From: Oscheius onirici
Taxonomy: Eukaryota; Nematoda; Chromadorea; Rhabditida; Rhabditidae
NCBI GenBank assembly: GCA_932521025.1
Contig: OW051471.1
Span: 12,028,001 to 12,092,000, forward strand
Length of the DNA stretch: 64,000 bases
Direction: 5' to 3'
In this document: positions 24,056 to 34,300 of the stretch, piece by piece
Numbering within the stretch: position 1 is the stretch's first letter
Layout of the letters: each line of letters opens with the position of its first letter
Notes under the pieces: generated by a model
The model's input: the letters and a program-made list of their open reading frames with translations, nothing else
The model's database searches: none
Told to the model about the DNA's origin: nothing
Translations under genes and position numbers: made by a program

Positions 24056-25556
24056 TTAACATTGGAACTTGTAGGGAAAGGAAGGAACATGAAACTGTTG
24101 GGGAGGGAACTCATAAAGCTGGGGAGGGAAGAAGGACTGGATCAGGTGCTCGCCGTTGAAGTCGCCTCCTCCATTGACGACGTGATGGTAGCCAAGGGGC
24201 TGAAAAGAAGATGATTTCTTCAGCGACGGGCCATTTTCATTCGAAAAAAAGAGGGGAAAACTAACAGCATGTCCAGCAGCGGCAGCCTGAAGACGTCTGT
24301 AATTGTCGTGATCGGGACGACTCTTGCTGCTGCCGAAGCGAGTCTTGGCAAAGCCGGCGACCGAAGTCGGTTTGTGGTCGGGGGAAAAGTAGACGAACCT
24401 CTTGATGGTCTGAAAATTAGTTGGATTAGAAAGAAAATGGGCAATGTTGGCAGGAAATGTGGCTGATGGATACCGACGTGAATACAATATGTGTGTCGAC
24501 GACCGAAACAGGACGGAAACACATTGTCGGAGCATTCGCAGTTCACTAACATTTTGCCAGCACCATGCGTAACACATTACGTAAGAAGCAAGCTATACCT
24601 TTCCGATGGGAGAAGGATTAACGAGCGGATGGCAGTCGACCAGATGAAGGATGAGAGGGGAGGCGTCTTCATATGCGGAGTTCGGCGTCGGCACTGAAAC
24701 CCCAGAAAATTACTTTATATAATTCAGCGCCATACTATTCATAGCGTCTCCGGAGACATAGACGTTCAATCCGTAATTATCAAGCATGTTTCTCTGAGCT
24801 GGACGATTGTTCATGCTTCCTAAGGCGACAGGTTGGTAACTGAACGTGAAAATATGAAACAGGACGATGAAAATGACTTACCCGTTGTCAGCGTTGACAT
24901 CTCCGGTCCAAATAAACGTGGGATTGCTTTCACGGTGGCAAGTGTAGTAGACACAGCCTGAAAACTATTTCATGACTTCAATATCCGCTCATAAGCGAGA
25001 AAAACAGGAGAAGAAGAAAATCTGCTCACCCGGATTGACGTAGAGCCTGATATCTGAAAATTGTGAATTTATTGGTTGAAAGAGAATGATTTTTACCTGG
25101 AGTGTTGATCAAAATCTCCGGGCAGACCATCATGTCGGCTGCGAAAGCGAACAACCTATCCAACACGGCTCCATTTTGATCCTTCTGGCAGAAATCAACC
25201 ATCCGAATTTCCTCTCCTGCAATTTTGGCCATTTTACAGCTTCTACATGGCAAAAACCTTTCTTAGGATCGTTAATATCCCAGGTTTCCTGATACTTCAA
25301 GGCCAGCAAGCTGCCAAACTCGGCCATCAAGAGAGAAACCTGCAATTGCATTAGCGAAATACATGGAAAAATTAGTACTTACCCTACGACGAGGCAAATT
25401 ATTGCGATAGAATCTGAAGAGGAAGGCAACAGCTTCCTTGATTTCCGTGTACATTTTGATGAGCACAGAAAAATTTGTGGGAGAATGGCACAAGAAGTGA
25501 GCGCCATCGGCATGGACACTGACTGGGACACCATGAAGCCCATGACTGGTGTCCAT
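24056..25556 (-). CDS. Nine-exon gene of unknown function, copy in left arm
   Basis: Mirror image of the copy at 29157-30657. By mirror arithmetic its exons are 25383-25556, 25258-25339, 25097-25216, 25030-25053, 24882-24957, 24736-24839, 24599-24693, 24266-24409 and 24056-24199, encoding 320 aa. I do not recognise the family. Visible features are a Cys/His-containing block (GCVYYTCHRESNPTFIW), a conserved-looking LVDCHPLVNPSPIGK, a Ser/Arg-rich RFGSSKSRPDHDNYRR, and a Pro/Phe/Gln-rich tail ending PSFPYKFQC. There is no signal peptide and no membrane segment. It sits between SELENOF and the S1-like gene. An upstream exon cannot be excluded. The exon arrangement is well supported because all nine phases agree. 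Confidence 0.7.
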
Positions 25557-26176
25557 TTTCCCGCCAGAACCGACGATCGACCGCGCCAATTCAAATCGTG
25601 TTTATTCGTGTTTGAGCATTTTGTGTTGATTTTCTCGGTTTCTTGTCGAAACGTGTCAAGCTACCATCCTGACCTGTCAAGACTTGTCGAATTTCTGATA
25701 AAAATTGGGCGTGACCCCTCTTCCAAAAGCATATTTTCTGTAACCCTTGTTATCTCTAACCCTTCGGCACTTTTTCTCGAATTATGTTCATCGTCAATCA
25801 GCTCATTTGTCTTTTGCTCAACAATATTATCCGTCATTCTGTACATGATTTCTCAAAAAAAATTATTGAAAGACGGACGAGAAGATGAACTAACCTGTCA
25901 CCAGTGCTAGTTTGTAAATCATAAGAAAGCTATCTTCAATTGAAGTTTCACTTCCATTATTCCGTTTTTTTTTCAGTTTTGCCTGATAATTTTTCATTGA
26001 ATCATTTTATTCATTGAATCATTGAATGAACACTTGCAATTCCACAGCTTCGAGTATGAATCTGCTATTTCCTATTAGTGGATTGACAGAAAAGTTAAAA
26101 GGAGAACATTTAAATGAAAATGAATTCAGCCTACAATGGCCGGAAACCGCGTCAACCGTCCCTTTAGGGCCGCGAA

Positions 26177-26210
26177 CGGTGTCTTTAGCCCCGTGGGGCT
26201 AAAGACACCG
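26177..26210. promoter_or_regulatory. Strong 34-bp hairpin upstream of the S1-like gene
   Basis: Perfect 16-bp arms, CGGTGTCTTTAGCCCC and its complement, with a 2-bp centre. A third GGGGCTAAAGACA follows at about 26223. It lies about 190 bp upstream of the S1-like start. An identical copy is at 28503-28536. It may be a regulatory dyad; function is not shown. Confidence 0.5.
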
Positions 26211-26362
26211 ATTTTCGAGGACGCGGGGCTAAAGACAGCTCTGTTCAGTCAGTAGAAGTGTCACGGTTTCACAAGATCTCTTGGCCGGTTAGAGACTCAG
26301 GCTGGGAGTCTTTTTTCTTAGTATCGTCAGTCACTTTCCTAGAGAAAAGCTAGCTCCGCTTC

Positions 26363-26369
26363 TATATAA
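26363..26369 (+). promoter_or_regulatory. TATA box of the S1-like gene
   Basis: TATATAA lies 34 bp upstream of the ATG at 26397. At usual spacing the transcript would start almost at the ATG, giving a very short 5' UTR. The same box is copied at 28344-28350 on the minus strand. Confidence 0.55.
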
Positions 26370-26396
26370 CCACTGCTCTTGTCGTCCCATCCAACC

Positions 26397-26829
26397 ATGG
26401 CTGCAAAGCTGGTCATCCTCTTCGCCCTACTGGCTCTCGTCAATGCTGATACAATCAGAGTGTGCTTTTCCCCTTTCACCCCAAAAGATATCTTCAGATG
26501 CATGCTCATGTGAAGCCAGGAGTGAGTGTCCGGTTCAAATGCACTCATAATTCAGATGTCATTGGTCCAATAACTCTGGAGGATGGAGAAGATACCCAAT
26601 GGAGCTTCGGTACGTCGCTGAATTCATGCCCCTAACGTTTTGAGTTTAAGAGAACGACAGTTGGGGCACCGTTGAGTATCATTGTCAGGTGCGGACGAGT
26701 GAGGGACAGTCTACACACTTCGTAGCCAACAAGCAGTTTCGCGGAGATCGAGGCATCTTCGTCAAGAGTATGGGAGTCATTGGAGGCAGTCTCGCTGGGG
26801 AAGATCAGTTCCTTATCAAGACTTGGTGA
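26397..26829 (+). CDS. Small secreted protein with plant S1-like pattern
   Basis: Three exons: 26397-26459, 26498-26609, 26651-26829 (117 aa). The signal peptide is MAAKLVILFALLALVNA. The mature part has VRFKCTHNSDVIGPITLEDG followed by WSF, GTVEYHCQV, and a C-terminal FLIKTW. This order (a Cys strand, a polar 'SD.iGp.tL.dG' turn, WSF, then an x-x-x-Cys strand) resembles the plant self-incompatibility S1 family (PF05938), a small beta-sandwich of secreted proteins. Only two mature Cys are present, fewer than usual in plant members. The resemblance is my inference, and the protein may instead belong to an unnamed nematode family. It is expected to be extracellular. The first 18 coding bases and all of the promoter are duplicated in the right arm. 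Confidence 0.75.
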
Positions 26830-27884
26830 TCATTTAATGGAAGATTCTTAACTCCATTTTGTCTTGTTTAACAATTCATTTGGAATGGATTTGCCTAGAG
26901 GCTCAACTGGTCGCTGCGCGAAATTTATTGTGGCGTGTCTTATAATCGCATATTCGATAAGTGGACTCTACAAATCTAAAAAAAGCGAAAGGCAAACAAC
27001 TTCAAGTTCCCAAATGACTTGGCTTTCAATCCCAGACAAATTATAGGTGGTATCCTAACAGCCTCAAAGCCGAAATGGTCGCCTGGCCGTGTCTAGGTCA
27101 TTTTCTTCCTCGATCATTTGGTATTTTTGTAGATTTCTCCCCTTTTGATCCCAAGTGGCCAAGGTATTTCAAATCCAAGTTCGAAACTAGCTTGTCACCT
27201 AATTGCTTGACAGGATACAACTTGTCACCTTTGGTTCGAGGTTACAGACAAACCGAAATACAGAACCACAGACACCTTGAAACTCAAGCGCACATAATGT
27301 TACTGTCCCTTTAAACCATGATGGTCCACATGTTTGATTAGAAAGATCACACATAGTACAGAGTTATTTAGGTCCCAGACGCTGATGATCAAAAATAGAC
27401 CAGACGTTTTACAGAAAGTTATTTTACAGCCACCTAATTAGCCTTACAACGTTCTTAGCAATTTTGACAGTATGAGAGTTTGAGACTCTGAGTCATCTAT
27501 TCCAAACAAGCACACAATTCTAGGCAATCGCATCTTCCAAAAACTCTGGACACTCACAATCAATCAGTCAGCTGGAGGCCAGTCAGAGAGTCTTGCTACA
27601 GTTGTTCCAGCGGGAAGCTCAAAAGGTCTCACGGGATGAAAACGGCTCCCCCACGCCGCGTCGTTGTGGCTTCTAGAGCGGGCCACAGACTCGACAGTTC
27701 ACACGCGGATTAGTTGTGGCCAAGCATGTGCGCTGGACCAGACCGGTCCGTTTTTAAAATTGGACCGTGCGCACATGCTTGGTAGTGGCTTCTAACTTTG
27801 AGCAACAATTAAGACTGTTGACACGCGGAATAGTTGTTTTCCTAAAAACAGTTTCGACAGTCCAAGAAACATTTATTACACCCT
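26830..27884. other. Spacer of the inverted duplication, non-coding part
   Basis: I see no gene. It holds a 63-bp inverted repeat at 27720-27782 and two similar ACACGCGGATTAGTTG-type segments at about 27701 and 27818. Confidence 0.5.
27720..27782. repeat. Short inverted repeat
   Basis: CCAAGCATGTGCGC pairs with GCGCACATGCTTGG, with TGGACC and ACCGGTCC inside. It resembles the ends of the element at 3534-3938 and the GGACCGG parts of the one at 57397. Confidence 0.8.
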
Positions 27885-28175
27885 TCAACGTCGTCTAAAC
27901 ATATAGGTGGCGTCGTTACTTCGAATCGAATGACTCGAGTACTTGCCTCGCAGTTCGGTGACTTCTTCAAGCAGCCACTCGACTCTTTCCTGGAGATTCT
28001 TGTCCAGGTCCCAGTCTTGGATGATGTCCAGGTCGCCGTTAAGAATATCGTAGATGTCTCTCAGCTTCTCCGGAACGTCCTTCTCGTCGATCTTCTTGGT
28101 CTCCATTTCACTAATCGTCTTCCTGAACTCGACGATGTTGTCCGCGATGACGCTCTCGACATGGAACAAGTTCAT
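27885..28175 (-). CDS. Small acidic, probably coiled-coil protein
   Basis: A single-exon ORF of 96 aa (MNLFHVESVIADNIVEF...). It is rich in Glu, Asp, Lys and Leu, with heptad-like runs (EKLRDIYDILNGDLDIIQDW, ERVEWLLEEVTELRG), suggesting a helical coiled coil; it ends in Arg residues. No signal peptide or membrane segment, and no family recognised. Its ATG follows a TTTTTCAG acceptor by two bases, so it is either trans-spliced there or joined to an upstream exon. About 140 bp upstream lies the duplicated promoter and first codons of the S1-like gene, in the same orientation, which could drive it. Confidence 0.6.
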   Translation of the reverse strand: MNLFHVESVIADNIVEFRKTISEMETKKIDEKDVPEKLRDIYDILNGDLDIIQDWDLDKNLQERVEWLLEEVTELRGKYSSHSIRSNDATYMFRRR

Positions 28176-29156
28176 TTCTGAAAAATAAGAAGTTTCTTAA
28201 ACAAATGGAAAAGAACAAACCTTGCTGCTAGATGGTAGTCGTTGAAATTGCCAGAGGAATACCTAATTATTAGAAAATTGATATATTTTTGTGCATTTGA
28301 CCAGCTTTGCAGCCATGGTTGGATGGGACGACAAGAGCAGTGGTTATATAGAAGCGGAGCTAGCTTTTCTCTAGGAAAGTGACTGACGATACTAAGAAAA
28401 AAGACTCCCAGCCTGAGTCTCTAACCGGCCAAGAGATCTTGTGAAACCGTGACACTTCTACTGACTGAACAGAGCTGTCTTTAGCCCCGCGTCCTCGAAA
28501 ATCGGTGTCTTTAGCCCCACGGGGCTAAAGACACCGTTCGCGGCCCTAAAGGGACGGTTGACGCGGTTTCCGGCCATTGTAGGCTGAATTCATTTTCATT
28601 TAAATGTTCTCCTTTTAACTTTTCTGTCAATCCACTAATAGGAAATAGCAGATTCATACTCGAAGCTGTGGAATTGCAAGTGTTCATTCAATGATTCAAT
28701 GAATAAAATGATTCAATGAAAAATTATCAGGCAAAACTGAAAAAAAAACGGAATAATGGAAGTGAAACTTCAATTGAAGATAGCTTTCTTATGATTTACA
28801 AACTAGCACTGGTGACAGGTTAGTTCATCTTCTCGTCCGTCTTTCAATAATTTTTTTTGAGAAATCATGTACAGAATGACGGATAATATTGTTGAGCAAA
28901 AGACAAATGAGCTGATTGACGATGAACATAATTCGAGAAAAAGTGCCGAAGGGTTAGAGATAACAAGGGTTACAGAAAATATGCTTTTGGAAGAGGGGTC
29001 ACGCCCAATTTTTATCAGAAATTCGACAAGTCTTGACAGGTCAGGATGGTAGCTTGACACGTTTCGACAAGAAACCGAGAAAATCAACACAAAATGCTCA
29101 AACACGAATAAACACGATTTGAATTGGCGCGGTCGATCGTCGGTTCTGGCGGGAAA

Positions 29157-30657
29157 ATGGACACCAGTCATGGGCTTCATGGTGTCCCAGTCAGTGTCCA
29201 TGCCGATGGCGCTCACTTCTTGTGCCATTCTCCCACAAATTTTTCTGTGCTCATCAAAATGTACACGGAAATCAAGGAAGCTGTTGCCTTCCTCTTCAGA
29301 TTCTATCGCAATAATTTGCCTCGTCGTAGGGTAAGTACTAATTTTTCCATGTATTTCGCTAATGCAATTGCAGGTTTCTCTCTTGATGGCCGAGTTTGGC
29401 AGCTTGCTGGCCTTGAAGTATCAGGAAACCTGGGATATTAACGATCCTAAGAAAGGTTTTTGCCATGTAGAAGCTGTAAAATGGCCAAAATTGCAGGAGA
29501 GGAAATTCGGATGGTTGATTTCTGCCAGAAGGATCAAAATGGAGCCGTGTTGGATAGGTTGTTCGCTTTCGCAGCCGACATGATGGTCTGCCCGGAGATT
29601 TTGATCAACACTCCAGGTAAAAATCATTCTCTTTCAACCAATAAATTCACAATTTTCAGATATCAGGCTCTACGTCAATCCGGGTGAGCAGATTTTCTTC
29701 TTCTCCTGTTTTTCTCGCTTATGAGCGGATATTGAAGTCATGAAATAGTTTTCAGGCTGTGTCTACTACACTTGCCACCGTGAAAGCAATCCCACGTTTA
29801 TTTGGACCGGAGATGTCAACGCTGACAACGGGTAAGTCATTTTCATCGTCCTGTTTCATATTTTCACGTTCAGTTACCAACCTGTCGCCTTAGGAAGCAT
29901 GAACAATCGTCCAGCTCAGAGAAACATGCTTGATAATTACGGATTGAACGTCTATGTCTCCGGAGACGCTATGAATAGTATGGCGCTGAATTATATAAAG
30001 TAATTTTCTGGGGTTTCAGTGCCGACGCCGAACTCCGCATATGAAGACGCCTCCCCTCTCATCCTTCATCTGGTCGACTGCCATCCGCTCGTTAATCCTT
30101 CTCCCATCGGAAAGGTATAGCTTGCTTCTTACGTAATGTGTTACGCATGGTGCTGGCAAAATGTTAGTGAACTGCGAATGCTCCGACAATGTGTTTCCGT
30201 CCTGTTTCGGTCGTCGACACACATATTGTATTCACGTCGGTATCCATCAGCCACATTTCCTGCCAACATTGCCCATTTTCTTTCTAATCCAACTAATTTT
30301 CAGACCATCAAGAGGTTCGTCTACTTTTCCCCCGACCACAAACCGACTTCGGTCGCCGGCTTTGCCAAGACTCGCTTCGGCAGCAGCAAGAGTCGTCCCG
30401 ATCACGACAATTACAGACGTCTTCAGGCTGCCGCTGCTGGACATGCTGTTAGTTTTCCCCTCTTTTTTTCGAATGAAAATGGCCCGTCGCTGAAGAAATC
30501 ATCTTCTTTTCAGCCCCTTGGCTACCATCACGTCGTCAATGGAGGAGGCGACTTCAACGGCGAGCACCTGATCCAGTCCTTCTTCCCTCCCCAGCTTTAT
30601 GAGTTCCCTCCCCAACAGTTTCATGTTCCTTCCTTTCCCTACAAGTTCCAATGTTAA
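29157..30657 (+). CDS. Nine-exon gene of unknown function, copy in right arm
   Basis: Exons: 29157-29330, 29374-29455, 29497-29616, 29660-29683, 29756-29831, 29874-29977, 30020-30114, 30304-30447, 30514-30657 (963 nt, 320 aa). Exon 4 is a micro-exon of only 24 nt (IRLYVNP). I chose the first ATG of the open frame (MDTSHGLHGVPVSVHADGAH). The frame stays open upstream to a TTG, so an earlier exon remains possible. The protein has a helical N-terminal third (TEIKEAVAFLFRFYR, VSLLMAEFGSLLALKYQ), a Cys-containing middle and a low-complexity Pro/Phe/Gln tail. No named family recognised. It has its own upstream sequence, shared with the left copy, so both copies may be expressed. Confidence 0.7.
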
Positions 30658-31011
30658 CTGTCTATTTCATCTAACCCATTTGAGTTTGTTTCCCCCCAAA
30701 GTTTGAAAAAATATTAACGTTGCTGTGAGTTTGTTGTCGTTTTGCTCCTCCTATAAAATCTTTGTAGTTTCAATCCTTTCTTCCCTTTTCATCACTTTTA
30801 GATTGGAATTGTCCTAAAAACGTTTGAAAAGCTTCAAAACGTCCCCAAATGGTCTAGCTGCTCGTACAGGGACTATCCATACGTGGCCCTAAAGCATTTT
30901 CACCCAGACGTAACGCTCAAAATTACATTATTCTTCTGTCGCTTTCAATCAATTTTCACTCGCTTTTCTTTCTCCAAATCGGGTTGTTTTAACTCAAAAT
31001 TCAAGGACCGA

Positions 31012-31122
31012 ATGCTGCCTTTGATACTTTGCCTGGCAGCCCTAGTATCGAGTAAAATTGTGGAGAACAGCCTCTCGAAGGATGAATGTCGGGCGGCTGG
31101 CTTTGTTCCAGAGACATTGAAG
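31012..31122 (+). pseudogene. Orphan copy of SELENOF exon 1
   Basis: Duplicate of the SELENOF signal-peptide exon at the edge of the right arm, with one base change that alters Glu to Lys (VSSKIVENS). After the splice donor the sequence diverges from SELENOF intron 1, and no further SELENOF exon follows. If transcribed it reads on for about 30 codons to a stop. Confidence 0.85.
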
Positions 31123-31303
31123 GTAACTATACAAGTTAAAAAGATGGCTTTCGACTTGCTAGCTACAGTAGATTTTCTAGCCAAAATATTGGATGGACGC
31201 TGTTTGAGCTGACTTTCTTTATTAGTGGCACAGCATACAATTGCATCACAATTACCAGATCACAGCAAGATATGGAGGCAAAACAGTCGGGGACTAGAAA
31301 GTT

Positions 31304-34300
31304 TTAATGAGAAGGAGTGGCGTAACAGGCATCCAAAAAGGCAGCTGTCATCTCGTCGACCAGAGTCTTGTCCGGAATCGTGGCAGCCATTCCGTAAAGA
31401 GCAGCTGTGCTGCTGTTACTGCCTCTATCTGGGAGGGCGGCAACTTCTAGAACGGCCTTTTTAAGGTCAGTCAAGAAGGAGTCAACGACAGCCTGGGAGG
31501 CATGGTTGATTGTAAGACAAATGTGGATTCTGAAAAAGGTTGGGAAATAAAAGAATTGGGTAATTGAACATACGCATCAGGGTTCTGTAGAGTGTTCAGG
31601 TTCCAGCCAAGCTTGTTCAGCTTGTCACTGATGGCGTAGATGTTCAGAGTGGAGCTTTTGAAAGCGACGACGGAGACGTCGGGAGAGCCGTGGAGCTGAA
31701 AAGGGGTCAAACTTTCAGGCTGTCGAGAAAGATTGGATTTGTAGTTCTGAGGAGAGTAAATATTGAGACTGTACTCTGCTCTACGGCAGCGAGACCTGGA
31801 GTCTTCGAAAAAATGCTCAACGGAAAATAGCTACAGTTCAGCGTAGGATGGAAAGGGCTATGCTAGGGCTCAGTTTGGTGGACCGAGTACGAAAAGAAGA
31901 AGTGAGGAGAAGAACAAGTCTTCCGGATGTTCTGGATATCTGGTGGAAAAGGAAGTTGCAATGGGCGTACATTCTAGCCAAGATGAATGACCAAAAATGG
32001 TCGAGACCACCACAGAGAAGATTCCATTGGATAGGCGAAGAGCACCCGGTAGGCCACCAGTACAATGGGATGACGATATCAAAAGAGCGTCTTGGTTTGG
32101 AGCCAATTTGTTGGATGCGACATGCGCGAGAAATGGAGAGTGGATGGGAGCCATGAGAACGGCGTGGGACCCCACTTAGCGGTATACGCTAACTATGATC
32201 TTTCGATACAGTCAAATAAATGTAAATGTAGATGTACTACCCCGAGTCGAGTATGGATGAAAGTCATGTCTTGTCTGAGAGAGCTTGGATAGAACCAGGA
32301 GAATCAGGACTGGAAGAGAGTCAGAAACCTGTCTGGACACCTAACACTTCTTGACTCTCACCCACTTTCAAATAAAATACAGTATCGATAGAGTCAATGA
32401 CAATTTTTGAAAAGATTCCAGCTCGCTCACAAGCCCCCTATTGGTACAAGTCCGTCAACAAAACTACTGATCAAACGACTGAATCTGGGGAAAAATTCCT
32501 GCTCAGAGTCACTGTCACTCATTTCTCTCAAAGATTTTTTCCCTCTTACTCACCTCAACACCATCAATACTCTTGATTCCTTCAGCAATCAGTCTTGCAT
32601 GCTTCACAATCTGGCGGCATCTGTCCACATATTCGTTCTTTCCAAATGAGAGAAGAGTAGCCCAAGCGGCAGCTGAATTGGCTCCAGCACGACTACCACA
32701 AATCGTCGGCGTGGCATAGATTCCGCCGGTCCAGTTCGGGACAGAAAAGTACTGATGGTGAAGGAGTTCCTTGTTTCGGTACATGACGATCGAGGACCCT
32801 TTTGGAGTGCATCCGTACTGAAACCAAGTTTTTCTTTAAAATTTAAAGGACTGTCTCACCTTGTGAGTATCACAACTGATGGACGTGACTCCAGCGTTTC
32901 TGAAGTCAAAGGGCTGAAGATAGTAACCGGCGTCGTTCATGAAGGGAATGAGGAAGCCTCCCAGACAGGCATCCACATGTACCGGGATACCATACTTTTG
33001 ACCAAGCTTGGCAATCTCAGGAATTGGGTCAATGGAGCCGGAAGGGTAGTTGGGAGCAGAGCCGACGAGCTGAAATTATAGAACATTCTAAATTTTGATC
33101 AGACCCAGTCGAGTCAGGACAGGCTTGGCAAACCTGGCCCGGAATGAGACCAACTTTGCGGCGTTCTAAAAAAAATCGTTTCGCATTTATTTCGGAGTCT
33201 TCTTGTTTAAAAAAAAAACTTTGCAGGGTAAGATCTGATTATTTATCAAAAAAATACAAGAAAACAGAGAACTGACGACGAAAAGAGAAGAAATCAAAAC
33301 ATTCTGAAGATTTCAACGAAATTCTTGGGAAAATTCGAAAATTCTTCTGTTTTCGTTGTCAGCTTTCTGTTTTCTCGTAATTTTGTTGATGTCATAATTA
33401 GATCTTGCCTTGCAAAGTATTTTTAAACAAAAAAAAACAGAAATAAAGGCATAATGACTTTTTTTAGTCCGCAGCAGTTGGCACCTGGCCGAAGCTGGCC
33501 TGATTCTGGGCTAGGTTTGCCGGTCAGGCGTTCAGTATCTAGACAACCTTTACTAGAACAACAGGGTGACTTACCATACAAACATCGCCATCAATGTACT
33601 TTTCCATCTTCTTCAGATTGACTCTGTTATTCTCTTCTACGGGAACGTGTCTGATTCTCATTCCACAGAGATCTGCAGCCTTGTCGAAAGCGGCATGAGC
33701 TGTGACTGAACACAGAATGACTGGATTCTCGATGCCTTTCTCATGCGCTCTGTTCCTGTAGGCAAAGCAGGCCATTATGATGGATTCAGTTCCACCGGTG
33801 GTCAGCGTTCCACAGCTGTTCTCTGGACCGTGGTAGAGATTCAAAACCATTCGGATGACCTCAGCTTCCATTTTTCTCGCTCCGGGGAAGACGTCAGGAT
33901 GAAGGGGGTTGGAGTAGGCGTAGTTGCTGTAGATCTGAAACAGTTTTTATTTTCGGTATTGGATTTGAGTTGGAAAACAATTTCCTACCCCAACTTGCCC
34001 TGTAAGTGAAAACACTGGGACAGTTTCTCAGAGATCCGGTTCAGAAACTGTTGGTCTGCAGTTCAAATCTTACTCACAATCAGTATGCCTGCGAAAGAGT
34101 ACAGCGTTCGCAGTCAGTCGAGAGTCTATACGGCCCCAGTTCTGTTGCGATGATCAGGAAGGGTCTTACTATGAAACCACAATGAGACAGAGGACAGTTA
34201 TACTTGATCCGGTAATCAGACTTATTACTAGTCATTCATTGAGCGGTAACTGGACCAGTCTAGACCCATTTCCAGTACGAACAGTCTCCAAGCCTTTTGT

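Larger units (their letters stand above)
23585..26415. repeat. Large inverted duplication, left (parental) arm
   Basis: Reads as the reverse complement of 28298-31128, with mirror positions summing to 54713. Translations of six or more ORFs are identical between the arms. The only protein-level difference I noticed is one Glu/Lys change in SELENOF exon 1. The left arm runs without a break into intact SELENOF at its left end and into the intact S1-like gene at its right end, so it is the ancestral copy. Confidence 0.95.
28298..31128. repeat. Large inverted duplication, right (derived) arm
   Basis: Reverse complement of 23585-26415. At 28298 the match stops 18 bases into the S1-like coding sequence. 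At about 31128 it stops just inside SELENOF intron 1. Both flanking genes are therefore truncated here while the nine-exon gene between them is complete. The arm is inserted between the small acidic ORF and the 3' end of the sphingosine-phosphate lyase gene. Confidence 0.95.

Noticed and set aside
25661-25846. Small ORF (MYRMTDNIVEQ...) and the opposite-strand 141-aa ORF in both duplication arms
   Set aside because: They overlap on opposite strands, lie in upstream DNA, and are identical in both arms only because the arms are identical. No family pattern or splice context supports them.
28175-28316. In-frame fusion between the captured S1-like start codon and the small acidic ORF
   Set aside because: Every splice combination I tried from the captured ATG ends in a stop before or at the small ORF, so a fusion protein is not supported.
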